Assembly: GCA_034670405.1 (NCBI GenBank)
Contig: JAXDDX010000004.1
Location: forward strand, 7,360,001 to 7,424,000
Reading direction: 5' to 3'
Length of the DNA stretch: 64,000 bases
From: Hoplostethus atlanticus
Taxonomy: Eukaryota; Chordata; Actinopteri; Trachichthyiformes; Trachichthyidae
The notes beneath the pieces are model-generated. The model did no database searches, had not been told where the DNA came from, and saw nothing but the letters and a program-made list of their open reading frames with translations. Positions 13,101 to 47,237 of this stretch are shown piece by piece; positions within the stretch are counted from its first letter, which is position 1; each line of letters starts with the position of its first letter. Position numbers and translations under genes: made by a program.

Positions 13101-15000
13101 AAAACAACGTAGAAAGATGTGAACGCAGCAGAAAGGAGTGCAGTGAACAAATTGCATTTCCTGAGTTGACTGAAAGAACAGGAACACGACATGACACATG
13201 AAAGTTTGGATGGAATCACAGTCACAATAGTAGTTTCCATTCAATGACTTTATCCAGTTGTACTCATTTTTCTCCATAGAAAAAACATAAAAAACTGCCA
13301 TACACAGATGAAATACTGAGTCATTTGTATTGTTAAATTGCAGCATGTTCAGCTCTCTTCTTGATTGTCCGTTTCATAGGTTGCTACTGCATGTTCATGC
13401 CTTTAATAATTGGTATGGAAGATACTGGCACCTCACCCTATTCTTAGCTTTATGACATCCATTATGAGGAAGGGAGATTTGGTGCATGTGCTCAAACTCA
13501 CTAAATTATTTAAACAATGCCGACTAGCACTTGGCAGAAAAGGATAGTATTAGCCCTCTGAGCTACAGTGCATTAGTCTATTGGACTCATGCCAAGCACA
13601 GGAAGATACTATACAATAAGAAATGTGCACAACTAATTACACTATAAAACAGAGGATTGTACTTTATTAGACATATGTGTTTTATGTGTATGTTACAACA
13701 ACCAGCAAATATAGTATCATTTCATACTAAATTTAACTACATTATTGATGTTTATATATTGAAAAATGTGACAGAATTCCTACTTAGTTATACTCTAGTG
13801 AATACTCCTTAGAAAATGTGTGCGTTCATCCACTGCCTCACAATCATCTGATGACAAGTTGAGACCGGATTTGTTTGTTCATTCATTAACACAATAACAA
13901 GACGATATCAGTGAGTGACAGCTAGGCAAACCCCTCGCTACCTCTTGTTTACACACAAATGCATAAAGGGACTGAACACCTGCTGCATGCACACCTTTAC
14001 TCATCATTGTCAGTGTGTGTGTGTGTGTGCTTTCAGTGGAGTGAGATTCTTTCTGAACACTTTAAGATAACACATCTGTAAGTGTCTATTCCGTGCTCTC
14101 TCTCTCTGAGGACCATTTAGCTTGCTAATGAAACACATACACACATACACTGCAAATGCAAAGGACAAATACTATCACTATCTGCAATGATGACATCATG
14201 TGTTTGTAAAGCAAAACAAATGAGAAAATAGGAAATATATACAAAAGTGTGCAGATTTCAGATGAGTATGTACAATAAAGCATGTTAGTACTTGCACTGA
14301 AATATATTACGGTTGTGTATCTGTTACTAGTATGAGACAAAGTGTAGCAGATATAGGTTATACTCCTCAATCCTGGAAGGCTAGTGTGTACATATGTGCA
14401 AGTGTGCTTGTGTACATCTGGTCTGCTAAATGCATGCTTACAGTAAGTGTGTACCTTTGTGTTCACTGAACAAATAACTACAATAGGGTGAAATTACTAA
14501 CAAGCCTTCCTATTTTTAAGTGCTACACAATCCTTATTCCACGCTCTCCAGAGACAGATTCGTGGAGCCAAAGGAAACTGGATCCTCCCCCCTCCGTCTT
14601 TGCCAGGGCCCAGTCAGTCGCGCCCAGAATCAGGTTAGATGGCCGTGCTAAGGTTTCAGATCCCTGTCCAGGCTACCGGAGGCCTGCCACTCTGTTGGAG
14701 ACAGACTAGCAGGCACCAAGCCACGTTTTGGAGTCCTGGGACAGGACAAGTCTCAACACACTGTGATGGAAAGGACTGGACTCCAGTTTCCACTCCACAA
14801 AAAATACAGACACTGTATTCATCCCTACACAGCAGCAGGCTAGGCACACGTGTACGGCTCTGCCAACTCTTCAGATGATTTAGTCTCAATGAACTTAAAG
14901 TGCCTTAGAGGGTTTTTTCCCTCCAGGTAAGGGTTGCCTCCAAGCACGGATCTAGGATCAGTGTAGCCAACCACACAAATGTGTCAATAATGATCAAATT
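7314..15000. other. Gene-free stretch downstream of the 210-aa frame
   Basis: I see no coding exon here. The 125-codon frame at 8005-8382 is low-complexity and unlike any protein I know. Plus-strand AATAAA hexamers at about 10,381 and 10,887 could end a long 3' UTR of the 210-aa gene, but nothing links them to it. A short trinucleotide repeat lies at 10,087-10,117. Confidence 0.5.
10087..10117. repeat. ATG/GAT trinucleotide repeat
   Basis: About ten tandem TGA/ATG units give poly-Asp or poly-Ser in translation. No gene context supports coding. Confidence 0.9.
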
Positions 15001-15076
15001 GACTTAAGCACACTTTCTAACCCAATTACATATATGGGAAAAAGTCAATAGTCCCTATTAACAGTGGTTTATGGCT

Positions 15077-15417
15077 TTTAATACCACAGACAACTGGGAA
15101 ACATTTTATCCTTGGAGTTAGAGAGAATAGACCAATAGGGAAACTTATTGTCCTTTGAATACGAGGCTTAAGGGGCTAGGAGAGGCTTCAGTTCCCCTCT
15201 TGGGTTCATGAAGGAGTGACTGTCAAAGGGTATAAGGCCCTGAAGCAATGCCCACTATATCCTCAGGTATCCCTTGGCTCCTGTACCCTCATGTAGAAGT
15301 ATTCCAAGTTTGCTCAAATCCTCCAGTTTGAGTAGTTCGTTGCATCCAGGAGAATAGCATGGTCCTTTCCTGGAGATGTACCGTAGTCCCTGTGTGCCAG
15401 GGCTATCCCATGTCCCT
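15077..15417 (-). other. asap3: Start of the asap3 3' UTR
   Basis: This sequence follows the asap3 stop codon at 15,418-15,420 on the minus strand. An ATTAAA hexamer (minus strand, 15,082-15,077) is the nearest candidate poly(A) signal. No perfect AATAAA was found close by, so the true end may lie further down. Confidence 0.35.
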
Positions 15418-36413
<20,996 letters not shown>

Positions 36414-36590
36414 GTTTGAAGTGAAACGGATCCAACAACTACTGTGGAGAAAAGCTAAGTTCCATCCGCGGATATTCCCATTGGAAAAAAAGAAGAAATA
36501 ACTCGCTCCTCCCTGTGAAAACGGCAACAGAAAAAAAAAGTTGTATTCCTCGTATTTGGTCTTGCTAAAGATCAGCCTCTGCAGATGTGC

Positions 36591-36607
36591 GTGCGCGCGC
36601 GCGCGCG
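36591..36607. repeat. Short CG dinucleotide run near the asap3 5' end
   Basis: GCGCGCGCGCGCGCG lies about 180 bp upstream of the asap3 ATG, in sequence richer in CpG than the introns. It may sit in the promoter or first exon. Confidence 0.85.
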
Positions 36608-36619
36608 GTGAAAAAGTGG

Positions 36620-37999
36620 ACTTAAAAGCTGTGGGGTCTTTACCGAGTTTTCACGCAGTGGAGTCTCGACTCAATGAATGTGTGCGCGGTTGAGGTGCGC
36701 CAGTGCGCTATTGTGCGTCCTGGGAGGGAGGGAGCAACTCCATCATCACGTGGGAATGTTTGTACTTTTGGCAACACTGACGAGAGAGAGAGAAAGAGAG
36801 AGAAAGAGAGAGAGAGTCTTTGCCCCTCGTCTCTCTCAAGCTCAAGAGACTATAGTGTGGTCTCCATGGATATGCAGAATACTTCATTCACAGACTAAAC
36901 TAAAGGAAAAGGATTTCAATGGTTGGGGTGGTGGTGGGGATGGAAGGTCGGGCATACTTGCAACTTCATGGAGTAAAGAATAGTAAAAAAGTATTCAAAG
37001 CTCTGCAGTGCAAACAAATGATCCTAGACTGCATCGTGGGCATTTCATACTGTATTCCCACATTTTGGGCTTTTGAAGAGGCAGAGCTAGACAGCCCTAG
37101 AACATATCAGTCATATCTCTGATGTTCCTTTGATAATCAGCAGCAATGAAAGGCAAGTAGAGAGTTTTATGTGCGCAGCCCTTTAATCTGTATGCCAGAC
37201 AGCACCACATCATTCCTTCAGGAGACAGGAGGTGTAACATCACCCGCTTCAATGGGCCCCTACGCCTTGATGCTCGTCCTGGCTGAGGCTCCAAAGGTTT
37301 TTTTTTTCTTTATGCCTCCTTTTCTCACCTCCACCCTTTCTCTTCATCTCACGGAAAACACATTGAAGGAGGATTTCTGAGGTCCCTCCCCTCTGAGCTT
37401 CACCTCAAATCCTCTTACAGGGCGAGCGAGGGAGAGAGCACATCAAAAAAAAAAAAAAAAAAAAGGGAAAACACTGCAGGTGCTACGCGAGGACATAACT
37501 CATGCATAGCTGCCATTGTCAAGCCTGTCACCTCAAAGAAAAGAGGTATATCACTGAACTTTACCCAGGGCAGACCACTGCAACACCTCCCTGGAACGTG
37601 CAGATGGGTGGCTTTAGGAAACTATCAGCTATCAGTGGCAGTCTGGTTCCACCACAAAACCACATATTTGCCTACATCAGACATATAAAGGGAGACATTC
37701 TGAATTAGCCCAACCTCAAAGCAACTTGAGGCTATCTTGACCAGACTTCGTGCTAGAAGAAGAAGTCAATGTGTGGTGCAACGGCCTTATCTATGTTGGT
37801 CTCTGTAACCACAGAAAGTTATTGCTGCTGCTCAGTGAATAGAGGAGGATGGATGCCATGCCTCCACTATGTGCTCACAGTGGTGCTGTGTTTGTCTTCA
37901 CAAAGACAGACAAACTCCTTTTTGTGTCAATAGCTTTAGCAAATAACACGGACACACCAACACGGACACACACAGCATTTGACATTGTGTTGCTGTACT

Positions 38000-38030
<31 letters not shown>

Positions 38031-38927
38031 TTAAAGTGGAAGTTTAGGAGTGGTAATCAAAGCTACATTAGAAAAGCAGAACTCTTACAAAGAAGTGAAG
38101 GCACACAGCAGATTCCCAATAATGCAGTGAGCTGAATAAACAGTTTTGCTGACCCAGTTCACCAGGATCCCGTTTTCCTCCTTGTTTCTGTTTCTGTATG
38201 CCTGCATGTGTTTACGTGAGCGAGAGAGAGAGGGGAAGAGAAAGACACGGAGGGAGATTTCAAGAAAAGACATGCAAATGCATTCCGTGGATGTATACGT
38301 GCAGAATGTGTGTGTATCTCCATGCACATTTGTGTGTGTGTGTGTGTGTGTGTGCTGCACATTTTTTGCATGCATGTGTGTAAGTCTGGGGCTGATGTAA
38401 TGCTGAGGCTCGCTGTGTCCCAACAATACCCTCCTTCAGTTTCTCATGTGGCCCCCTAGGAAAGAACCAGAGCCTTTGTGTGCCTGCCTGCCCGCCAGCC
38501 CGCGATCCTATTGTAAAGACTGAGCAAGCCGGTCTGTTCAGGACGCCGACTAACATATAGGGGAGAACACAAGGGTGAGGACGGGGGATGGGGGGGGTTG
38601 GGAAGAGGGGGGGGGGGTCGGTGATTCAAAGTATATATTGCAGGGAGGGAAAGTGGAATGAAACCGAGGAAAGTGGAAAGAGATCGTTTTAAAATGTGTT
38701 TACAACACTTTATTGTCCTCATGTCTGTGTATACAAGCTGGAGTGACTCACGTTATGTTTTTCCTCCTCGTCTCCACCCTCTTCCTTATTACACCCAACA
38801 CTAAACTCACTCTCACATCCCTCCCTTTCTGTGCTGGTGGTGCTCTACGTACCTCAGTCCACTAACAAGCTCTCTCTTTCTCCCGTGTTTGTCTCCCCTA
38901 ACCTCTCCCTTGCACACACACATATAC

Positions 38928-38962
<35 letters not shown>

Positions 38963-40460
38963 CTTCTTGTTTTAGAGCAAAGTGAATGCAGCACAGTGAA
39001 TGCAGCTCTTCACACACACTCACACACACACGCGCGCACATAGCAGACGTGAGGTCGTAGCGCCGTCTTCCAGTAAAGGTTATGGCTGCCAGGACTCTCT
39101 CATTGCTTCCCAGCAGTCCAGAGAAGTAGCAGAGGGGTAGAGGAGTCCTCCCTCCCTCCTTTCCTCCCCTCTCCTCCCCTCCCCTCCTCTACTCTGTTGA
39201 CTCAGCTCCACCAGTCCTGCTATCAATTTACTACCCCTGTCAAAACAGGGGGCCCAGACTTACCGTAAAATACCCCCTCTTCTGGTCGACATGGATGAGG
39301 GGAAAAGGGGAGGACTGTAGAGAGGGAGAGAGGAGAAATAGGGCTAGCCTGATTTATTGGTTAATGTGAAAAAGAAGAGAGGAAAGAAATCTGATCTGTA
39401 GTTTCCCAGTGGAAAAAGCATATAAAGTATCTTGAACATGGAAAGGAGCTATGTGAAAAGATCCGCCTTGAGAACTGGCACAACTGCCCTTAGATTATGA
39501 ACTGTAACACACCTCTGCACGGCAGGAATTCTGACATCGGCGACAGTGGCTGTCATGGAAAAATAGACCATCCCCGACTGGCTGAGCAGTATCAGTCTCA
39601 GACCGGCATCACGGATGTAGTCTGTAGCCTGCTCGGCTTCTCAGCTGACAACATACCCGTCCATCATCAGTCTCTCAAACCCCGCCCTCTAAGCGACACC
39701 CTCTCTATCCGGCTCACCTGTCAACGCCGTTGGCATGGCAACAAAAACAGTTTTTTAGGAATGGGAACTGGCAGTCAAACTTGTTTATGATTCATCCCCC
39801 GCCATTAATGCCGTTATCACAGCAGCCTCTACAAAGTCACATTAAGTGAAGTGTGTGTAATCAGATAATATGAATGAAAATCTTAATTTTCCTCATAGGG
39901 GACTTTGACATTTTGTATGTGGTGGTTACTTTACTTGTCACGGTTAGGCGGGAGGAGATCTTACATTTGTTATGCAGTTTTTCACTCTTCCTAAAATGGC
40001 TTTTAGCTTGGTTACCATCCTGCACGCTCGTAGCTAGCTGTGGTGTTTGGTTTTCAATGAAGGAATGCACACAAATCCAACATGCCATTTTTGGGAAACA
40101 GAAGGAGAGACAGAAACATTTCCCTCATTATGCCAGCTTCCCAGTGTGGAAAAGTCCTCCACTGTGCCAGTTTTGTACCTACAAAGGGTGAAACATTTTC
40201 ATTGTGAAAAATAGAAATGACGACACAATGACATTCACAACAACCACACAGCAGACTCTCTGTTCAGTCCTTTATGCTACCACAACCTGACATTTCATTC
40301 TGGCAATGCCAGCAAATAAACATGCATTCATGCTTTTGGCTGTTTAAGTGGTCGACTAACAATACGCCCTTCAGTCCCTTGTCACTGGCTCCCGAGTTAA
40401 AAGGTGTGATGTAACAGAACTGAGGTGGTCTGTTGCTTAGCATGGAAACCACAAAGTTAA

Positions 40461-40500
<40 letters not shown>

Positions 40501-41600
40501 TGTTTCACTCTTCAGTTTATGACCACTTGTTAAACACATGAGACGCTGCGTTCAACATTCGTTCACTTAGCGCTAATAGACACCTGATGTTTAGCAACAA
40601 AGACATTTTTGAGTTTGCAGAAAGCTCATTCACTGAAGAACTGCATGGAGGGAAAGTGTGTATTACTGTAGGTTACAAACATCCACTTGCACAAGCTTAG
40701 ATGTTTGTTTTTTTTAATTTGAACTCTGCAGGCAACATATGTTTAAATGTGCGTTTCCTCGTTTCCTCTTCCCCCACCTCCAGGGTTCCTCGGGTTTGGT
40801 TTTCTCCCATGATCTTGCTACTGGAAGAAAGAACCAAGCAAGCATGTTGTGTCCTGTTTTATCAGGTGTTTGGCAGCCATTGTATTGAAGAGATTGATAG
40901 CTGTATGTAAAATTGATCAAGCGCGTGCACACACACACACACACATTCCTCCACATATAGATAAAGATCTATTAGTGATCTTTCCCCCGAAATATCGCCC
41001 TGCTTTTTTTTTTTATCCCACAATGCATCATTAGCATTCCATGGCGACCGACTGACCCTTGACCCACTGTGTCCGCTTCCTTTTGTCAGCCTGTTCCCAA
41101 AGCAACAGACGCACACAAAGAGTGACGAGACGTTTTTGTCCACCTGTCTGAGTGAGTTTATAGCTCAGTCAGTGTCATTGTCACTTCTCATGTCAAACCA
41201 TTCTCTCTACTCCGGGGGAATGTCACCTTTCATTGGATCAACTTCCCCCGGTAGCTTTCTATCCAGATGCCCGGATACACTGACATGGATGGATCCAGGC
41301 TGTGGATGTGAGCGGCAAATCTGGTTCTATAGGCCCATGTGGAAACCAGCCCTTATGTTAGTGAATCTTCTAGCAAGAGTCAGTCACATGAAGACATAAA
41401 AACTTCAAATCATTTATGTATGTGATACCAGATATATTTCGATATATACATTTCTCAGATATATTTGCAGCATTTGTTGAAAAAGGTTTGGTAAAAAAGA
41501 CTAAGATGGTTCCTGAGGATCTTTGGTTGTACCGGTTCCACCTTCCTAACATGACTAAAGAACATAATGAAACAGAAGTTCAAGTGTAAACCATGGCTTC
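36620..41600. other. Intergenic stretch between asap3 and e2f2
   Basis: No gene is recognisable. Simple repeats are GA (36,781-36,815), poly-A (37,446-37,464), CA (38,001-38,028; 38,931-38,960), TG (38,331-38,353) and TG (40,463-40,500). A more GC-rich block at about 39,500-39,760 carries an X-box-like GTTGGCATGGCAAC. asap3 regulatory sequence should lie at the lower-coordinate end. Confidence 0.7.
40463..40500. repeat. TG microsatellite
   Basis: About 19 uninterrupted TG units in the interval between asap3 and e2f2. Confidence 0.95.
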
Positions 41601-41604
41601 AATA

Positions 41605-41610
41605 TTTATT
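41605..41610 (-). terminator. e2f2: Candidate e2f2 poly(A) signal AATAAA
   Basis: The minus strand reads TTAAATAAATATTGAAG here, 1.9 kb beyond the e2f2 stop. A 3' UTR of that size would suit E2F2, whose mammalian mRNA has a long 3' UTR. Assignment is by position only. Confidence 0.45.
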
Positions 41611-41832
41611 TAATAATTTCAAACAGACCACACAATATTACAAAATATTAAGTGCTGCATGTCATACAAAAACAGTTACGTCTTCTGCACAATGGTCAGT
41701 ATCAACTTTACAATTTGTTTCAGAAAAAAATTGGTATAAATACAAAACAAATTATGTACAGTTACAAAACATAATGCTCATTGAAAAAAACCTACAAATT
41801 TCTGAATTCATATTTTCTAATCTACATTGTAA

Positions 41833-41868
<36 letters not shown>

Positions 41869-43505
41869 GACACCCATTACCCAAATCTTCAAATGCACAC
41901 ACAAACACACGGTTTCAAGTTTTGTTAGGACAGGACAGCTAGCTTATTTCCCGCAGGTTAACGGGAAAGCAAAAAAAAAAAAATCAGCATTAAATTCAGA
42001 TGCCCAAATGTGTAGAATGCTTAAAAAAAACAAAACAAAAAAAAAACACTTGGAATTACTTTTTTTTTTGGATAAAAGTCACAGCTCTGACCTCGGGGGC
42101 ACGTCTTTGACTTTTAAAAGGTTAAAAACTACCACATGTGGGGGCCAGGCATTCATAAGGAGACACAAATCAAAACAGTAAAGATACAAAGTCCTCATTG
42201 TTTCTGTTGCTATTGGATCAAAAGACTTCCATTTCAAAACAAGAGGGCAGAGAAAATGACCCTCTATTTAACCTTAATTACATCAGTTACCTCCCCCCAC
42301 GCAAACTACAGCCCAGATGCTGCATATCTTTACTCTTAGTGGATAATTTCCTCAGAAATACAATAATAGTTTTACATTACCAACCCATTTGATGTAATCA
42401 AGAAGCTATCAAAGTCACATTGATAGAGGAGCAGTTAAGAAACAAAGCTGCCAAGTCGACAAGAGGAAGCATGATCCTCTTGCTCAGTCACAGATTGTAT
42501 GCATTCATCAGCCACTATCTGTCAATAAGGGAAGACCTTTTCAGCTTTGGCTATCAGTCCAGTATAGGCTAGCAGAGCCATGCACATTTAGGGACACATT
42601 TCAGTGCCAAATACGTCCGTACCTGGGCTGACGTAAAGCTTAAGGCTGGACAGACAGAAGGAACACAAGTACCTTCAGATTCAGAAGTCTGACTAACATC
42701 CATACTCAACTTTCACATTGCTAGCAAAAAAAACACCCCTTGCATCAACCTACAGACACTTGTGGATCTAAAAGCATGGACAAACAGGAACGTCTACCTC
42801 ATTCACAGTTAAACCTGGTGGATGTTTGGTCTGACATGTCTGTCCTTTAACTGTCTGGTTCCAGGTGGCGTTAGCTTACTCTCACCCAGTGATTTGAATC
42901 CTGTAAAGCTGGTAATTAAAGCTGCCATAATACAAGGCTGCCCCCTACGGGCCAAAGAGTGGCACACACATTTAGACTTTGGAAACAAGACAAAACAAAT
43001 TCCTGAGTTATCACACTGTAAACACCGCCCATAAATACCTCAAACGCACCTTTTCTTTATCTGGTGATGTGATATGCATAATAACTCCTGTGTTTGTATG
43101 AGATTACAAACTGTATCTTCTTCATCGGCGTCAATTTGAAAAACGTGACAGAAAAAAAAAAACCTGGTTTAGAGACAGTGTTTCCTACTGGTTGGGGAGC
43201 ACACACACATCGGTGCCAGTCTCAGCACAAACCCCGCCCTCCCCGGTCCTATCATCTTTAAAATAAAATGTACAAATAATTTTAGTTTTATAAAAATAAA
43301 CAAAGAGGGTAACGCCCCCTTTGGAATCACTGACATCAAATAGGCATGGCTAACTCAAAGGGTGATGGCTTCATAGTGTAACGTCTCCTACCCCAAGAAG
43401 GCATTCTCTTAAATACCCCCCTCCCACTTCCCCCCCTCCTTCCCTCTCTCTTTTCCATACATTTCCTTCCCCCTTACCCCACCTCATCCCTCCTCCACCT
43501 GCACC
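41611..43505 (-). other. e2f2: Probable long 3' UTR of e2f2
   Basis: AT-rich sequence follows the e2f2 stop codon with no competing gene and several A- or T-rich runs. It includes a CA microsatellite at 41,836-41,865. The 204-codon plus-strand frame at 41,567 is low-complexity Lys/Thr/His sequence and is not a gene. Confidence 0.5.
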
Positions 43506-43795
43506 TCAGCTCCTCAGCAGATCTACCAGATCGTAGGTATCAAAGAAATCGGACACGCCCTCGCCGTCCTCCAGGCTCCAGAGGTAATCGTCGTGGTCCA
43601 GCGGCGGAGAGAAGCTGACGAAGGGGGTGCTGGGATCCGGGGTGAAGGTGGCGCCGGGGAGCTGGTCCTCGGTGATCTGGAGCAGGCTGGGGGGCAAGCC
43701 CAGCAGACCCTCCACGTCCAGCAGGGAGGAAGTGGAGGCTGCAGTGGGGGTGGAGGAGGAGGAGGAGGGGGCTGGGGCTGGTGTGGACAGGGTGG
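43506..43795 (-). CDS. e2f2: e2f2 coding exon 7: transactivation and pRb-binding domain
   Basis: It encodes residues 360-455, ending DLLRS-TGA. The pocket-binding segment is [20 protein letters not shown] at 428-447, close to human DDYLWGLEAGEGISDLFDSY. Upstream is a Ser run encoded by TCC repeats and then [20 protein letters not shown]. The acceptor is CTCCACAG at 43,796-43,797. Confidence 0.95.
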
Positions 43796-45340
43796 CTGTG
43801 GAGGGGAGAGGAGAGGAGAGGAGAGGGTTAACAATCTTTTACAATAACTAATGACATTTTAATAGAGTATGCTTGATAAACAAAAGCCTCAAATAGGAAA
43901 GTCTGTCCAATCTTGTAATCAACAGTAATCAGAGATGTGGTCTTATTTACTAGCTGCAGTGAGGGAGATCTAAAAAACGATCAACTCGTCACCAGAGGTC
44001 AATTCATTTGCCATTGAGCTGAGCGATCAGGAAAACTCTTTTAATGGTCATCGGCAGTCAATAGTCGTCAAAATCAGATGTGCATGCTTCCTTGTTTCCC
44101 TACCAGTGTGATTTCATTTCAGGAATAGTTGATGAAATTGATGAGAAATGTATTCTCTACAAAGTTCTCTACAACTTTCATTTGACATCGATGGGAAAGA
44201 AATGATAATGTTATTAGCTTATTTTCAATTAATGCTGACTAATCAGTGCTTGCTAGCTAGATATGTTAACTAATGAACAATGTAAAAAGAAAGAAAGTGA
44301 TTGGACTGTTCAAAACTCCGATGTGCAATCGGAGCCTCTCGCACCGCCCACAAGAGTAGAGCGACCCATCAACCAAGTTGTGAACACAGTGACAGTATCT
44401 CACTGTACCATAACCACTGTATCATATCCCAACATGCCCACAGCCCAGCTTACCCTCCACAGGTTCCTGTTTGATGCTGTAGTTCGGGGGTCCCATTATG
44501 GGTGGAGAGGGGGGACCTAAGGGTTGAGGGTAGTCCTTTTTGGGCGTGGTGGCGCTCTTAACGGGGCTAGCATCCTCCAGACCCTCCTCCGGACACAGGT
44601 AGACTTCAATGGGACCGTTCTGACTCTTTAGGTAGATCTGTAACGACCCCTGCTGTGAGGAGAAAGGGAGGCGGAGAGGGGGGAGAGGGTCAGTCAACAC
44701 TTCTGAACCAGGACATAACGGACCAAAATTCACTCTTGCTCTCGACTTCTACGGTGCTACCATTTAAGAAGTATGCATTCCCGAAAAGCTCATGTCCAAG
44801 TCAAGACTCGCACTAGGGGGTGTTGTTTTCAAGGATATTCATTTCCCTGTGTTCCTAAATGTTTCAATTTTTTGCAATAGTTTAGGATTTCACCCGTGTG
44901 ACAGCAGCATCTACACATAACCAAGATATCCACTCACCCCTGCTGACTCTGGCACCTCCAGCTTGGTCTCAGCGGGGGCCTTGACAGCAATGACTGTCTG
45001 GTCCCGGAGGCTGGCTATGGAGCGGATGTCCTGGTACGTCACATAACCCAATGTGCAGGGTGGAGTCAAGGGTTACAACAGCATAAACTTAGTGGATATT
45101 GAGAGAAACGTGCACACACACACGCACACACACACACACACACACATACACACACAGACGTAAAGGATATTTCTGATTGTCTTTGTGTTCGGTGAGCTGT
45201 TTGAGCTGTGTGCTGCTGGAGTGGATCAGTTCGTCCAGAGCTCTCTCTGCTCTCTCCAGGTCCCCGAGCTCTTTCCTCAGGGCGCAAGCTTTCTCCCCTC
45301 CACCTGCACCACCCTCAAACACACCTCCAACCCTGGGAGA

Positions 45341-45381
<41 letters not shown>

Positions 45382-46981
45382 AAAACAGGAAGAAACTGGT
45401 TATAATTGTGGTCACAACTCAGCAATCTCTACAGTGTGGGCTCGAAAACGTTCTCAGTTGTAGAAAAGCAGTTCTGTGTGGTCGACAGGTTGGTGACCCA
45501 TTTTGGTTCCTACCCATAGTTTAAGCAACATTGTTCTCAGGGTCTGAAACTATCACCTGCCAAGCACCAAATGCGAAACTTCTGAGATGATGAGATTTTC
45601 CTCGCTCTTTCTGCCTGTTCTCAGACTCTCTGACAGCGAGCCAATCATATTATGCTGACTTTACACAAAGCAGTAGTAACTTCTGCAAACCTTTCCTCCT
45701 GCTTCTGTGCTATCTGGATGGTTAACTAGCTTAACGTTAGTTGAAACGTCCATGTGGTGAGTCACTTCATAGTAAATGACAAACTTGATCCAAGCGGTTG
45801 AGCAAGTTTTACATTAAAGCTCTAAATCTGCTCTTTTCTCTATTGAACGTTTCATACAGTACCTGATTCTATACAGGAACTAGCATTGAAAATGGGTAGG
45901 GTGACATATTACTATGGAAAATGTATATATATTAGTTTGGCGGGTAAAAGTTCTATAGACTCTATAAACTGCAGCTGTCTATATTTCTACCCATTTCTAT
46001 CTTACTGTACTCACATCCACTGGATGTTGTTCTTGGACTTCTTTCTGATGAGCTGGACTCCCTCCAGGACATTGGTGATGTCATATATGCGTCTCTTCTG
46101 GACCTCCAGGACCTCGGTGGCCCAGTTGAGGTCCAGAACGCCATCGGTAGACTCCGAGATCAGGCCCACAAACTTCTTGGTGAGCAGGCCCAGGGAGGTG
46201 TCGTACCGCGTCCGCTCACCCGGAGACTTTGGAGCTGAGAACACAGACAGAGAGGATAGTTAGTGATAAAAGCAGAACAGTGGGAGAAGCAGGACCAAGA
46301 AATGAAACAGAAAATGGTAGCAAATCCCAAAAATAAGGGCAAAATTTACACAATACTTCTACTGCACTTAAATACTAAAATACATTGAACAAAATACTAA
46401 AACCATCCTTGAAGGTGTGATTTCTACATGACGACTGGGTTGCCTCCCACAAAATTGCCTATGCTGTGGCTGGACTGGAATAGCTGGTTTACGAGATTAT
46501 TAAAAGGTATGAAAAGACATGTAACTACCCGCAAACCAGACTCCCTCCCTCATATCTCTCCTTCTATCTCTCCTTCTAAGAGTACTTACTCCTGGGACTG
46601 GGTATCCTGGCTGCAGCGCTGCCTTTGCCTTTCGGGGTGCGGAACTCCGGCAGGTAGAGGGGGTCCTCGAGATCCAGCTTCCTTTTAGCCTGCAGAGCAG
46701 AGAGTTGGTGGAGGTTGTAGGAAACGTGAATCATTTAAAAAGCAAAGCGCAGTCTTTCTCATAGCCGTACAGTGTTTGAATCCCTTCACAGACTACGGAG
46801 TAAAGCTTAAATGAGGAGAATGAGATGTTCAGGGTACGTCCAGCTGACATCGGTGCTGGAGAAAGTGCTCAATAGGGAGGGGGTTTCGAAAAGTGCCGTG
46901 TCGTAAATGTGCCAACAGCCCTCAAGAGCAGGGACAAAGCACCCTCATCACACATTCTCCAGCTCCTCAAGAGGGGGCTGG

Positions 46982-47025
<44 letters not shown>

Positions 47026-47195
47026 GGGGGGTGGCTGCCTCTCGACCTACTGAAACGCGAGGAAATCCCTGGGATCACTCAACGACTCCTCCTTCCCCTC
47101 TCCAGCCTCCCTTACTTCTCTGACTTCTCCTTTCTTCTAACTGCCTTAAAACACAGAGGCTCCCTGACACAATCCTGCCATCACACTGCCGCAAT

Positions 47196-47237
<42 letters not shown>

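Noticed and set aside
7314-15400. tcea3, the human neighbour of ASAP3
   Set aside because: I looked for a TFIIS-like zinc ribbon or LW domain on both strands and saw none; synteny appears broken on this side.
41567-42181. 204-codon plus-strand frame
   Set aside because: It is AT-rich, Lys/Thr/His-dominated, crosses a CA repeat and lies antisense to the probable e2f2 3' UTR.
43523-43834. Pro-rich 103-codon minus-strand frame
   Set aside because: It is an off-frame shadow of e2f2 exon 7; the in-frame translation ends with the conserved pRb-binding motif.
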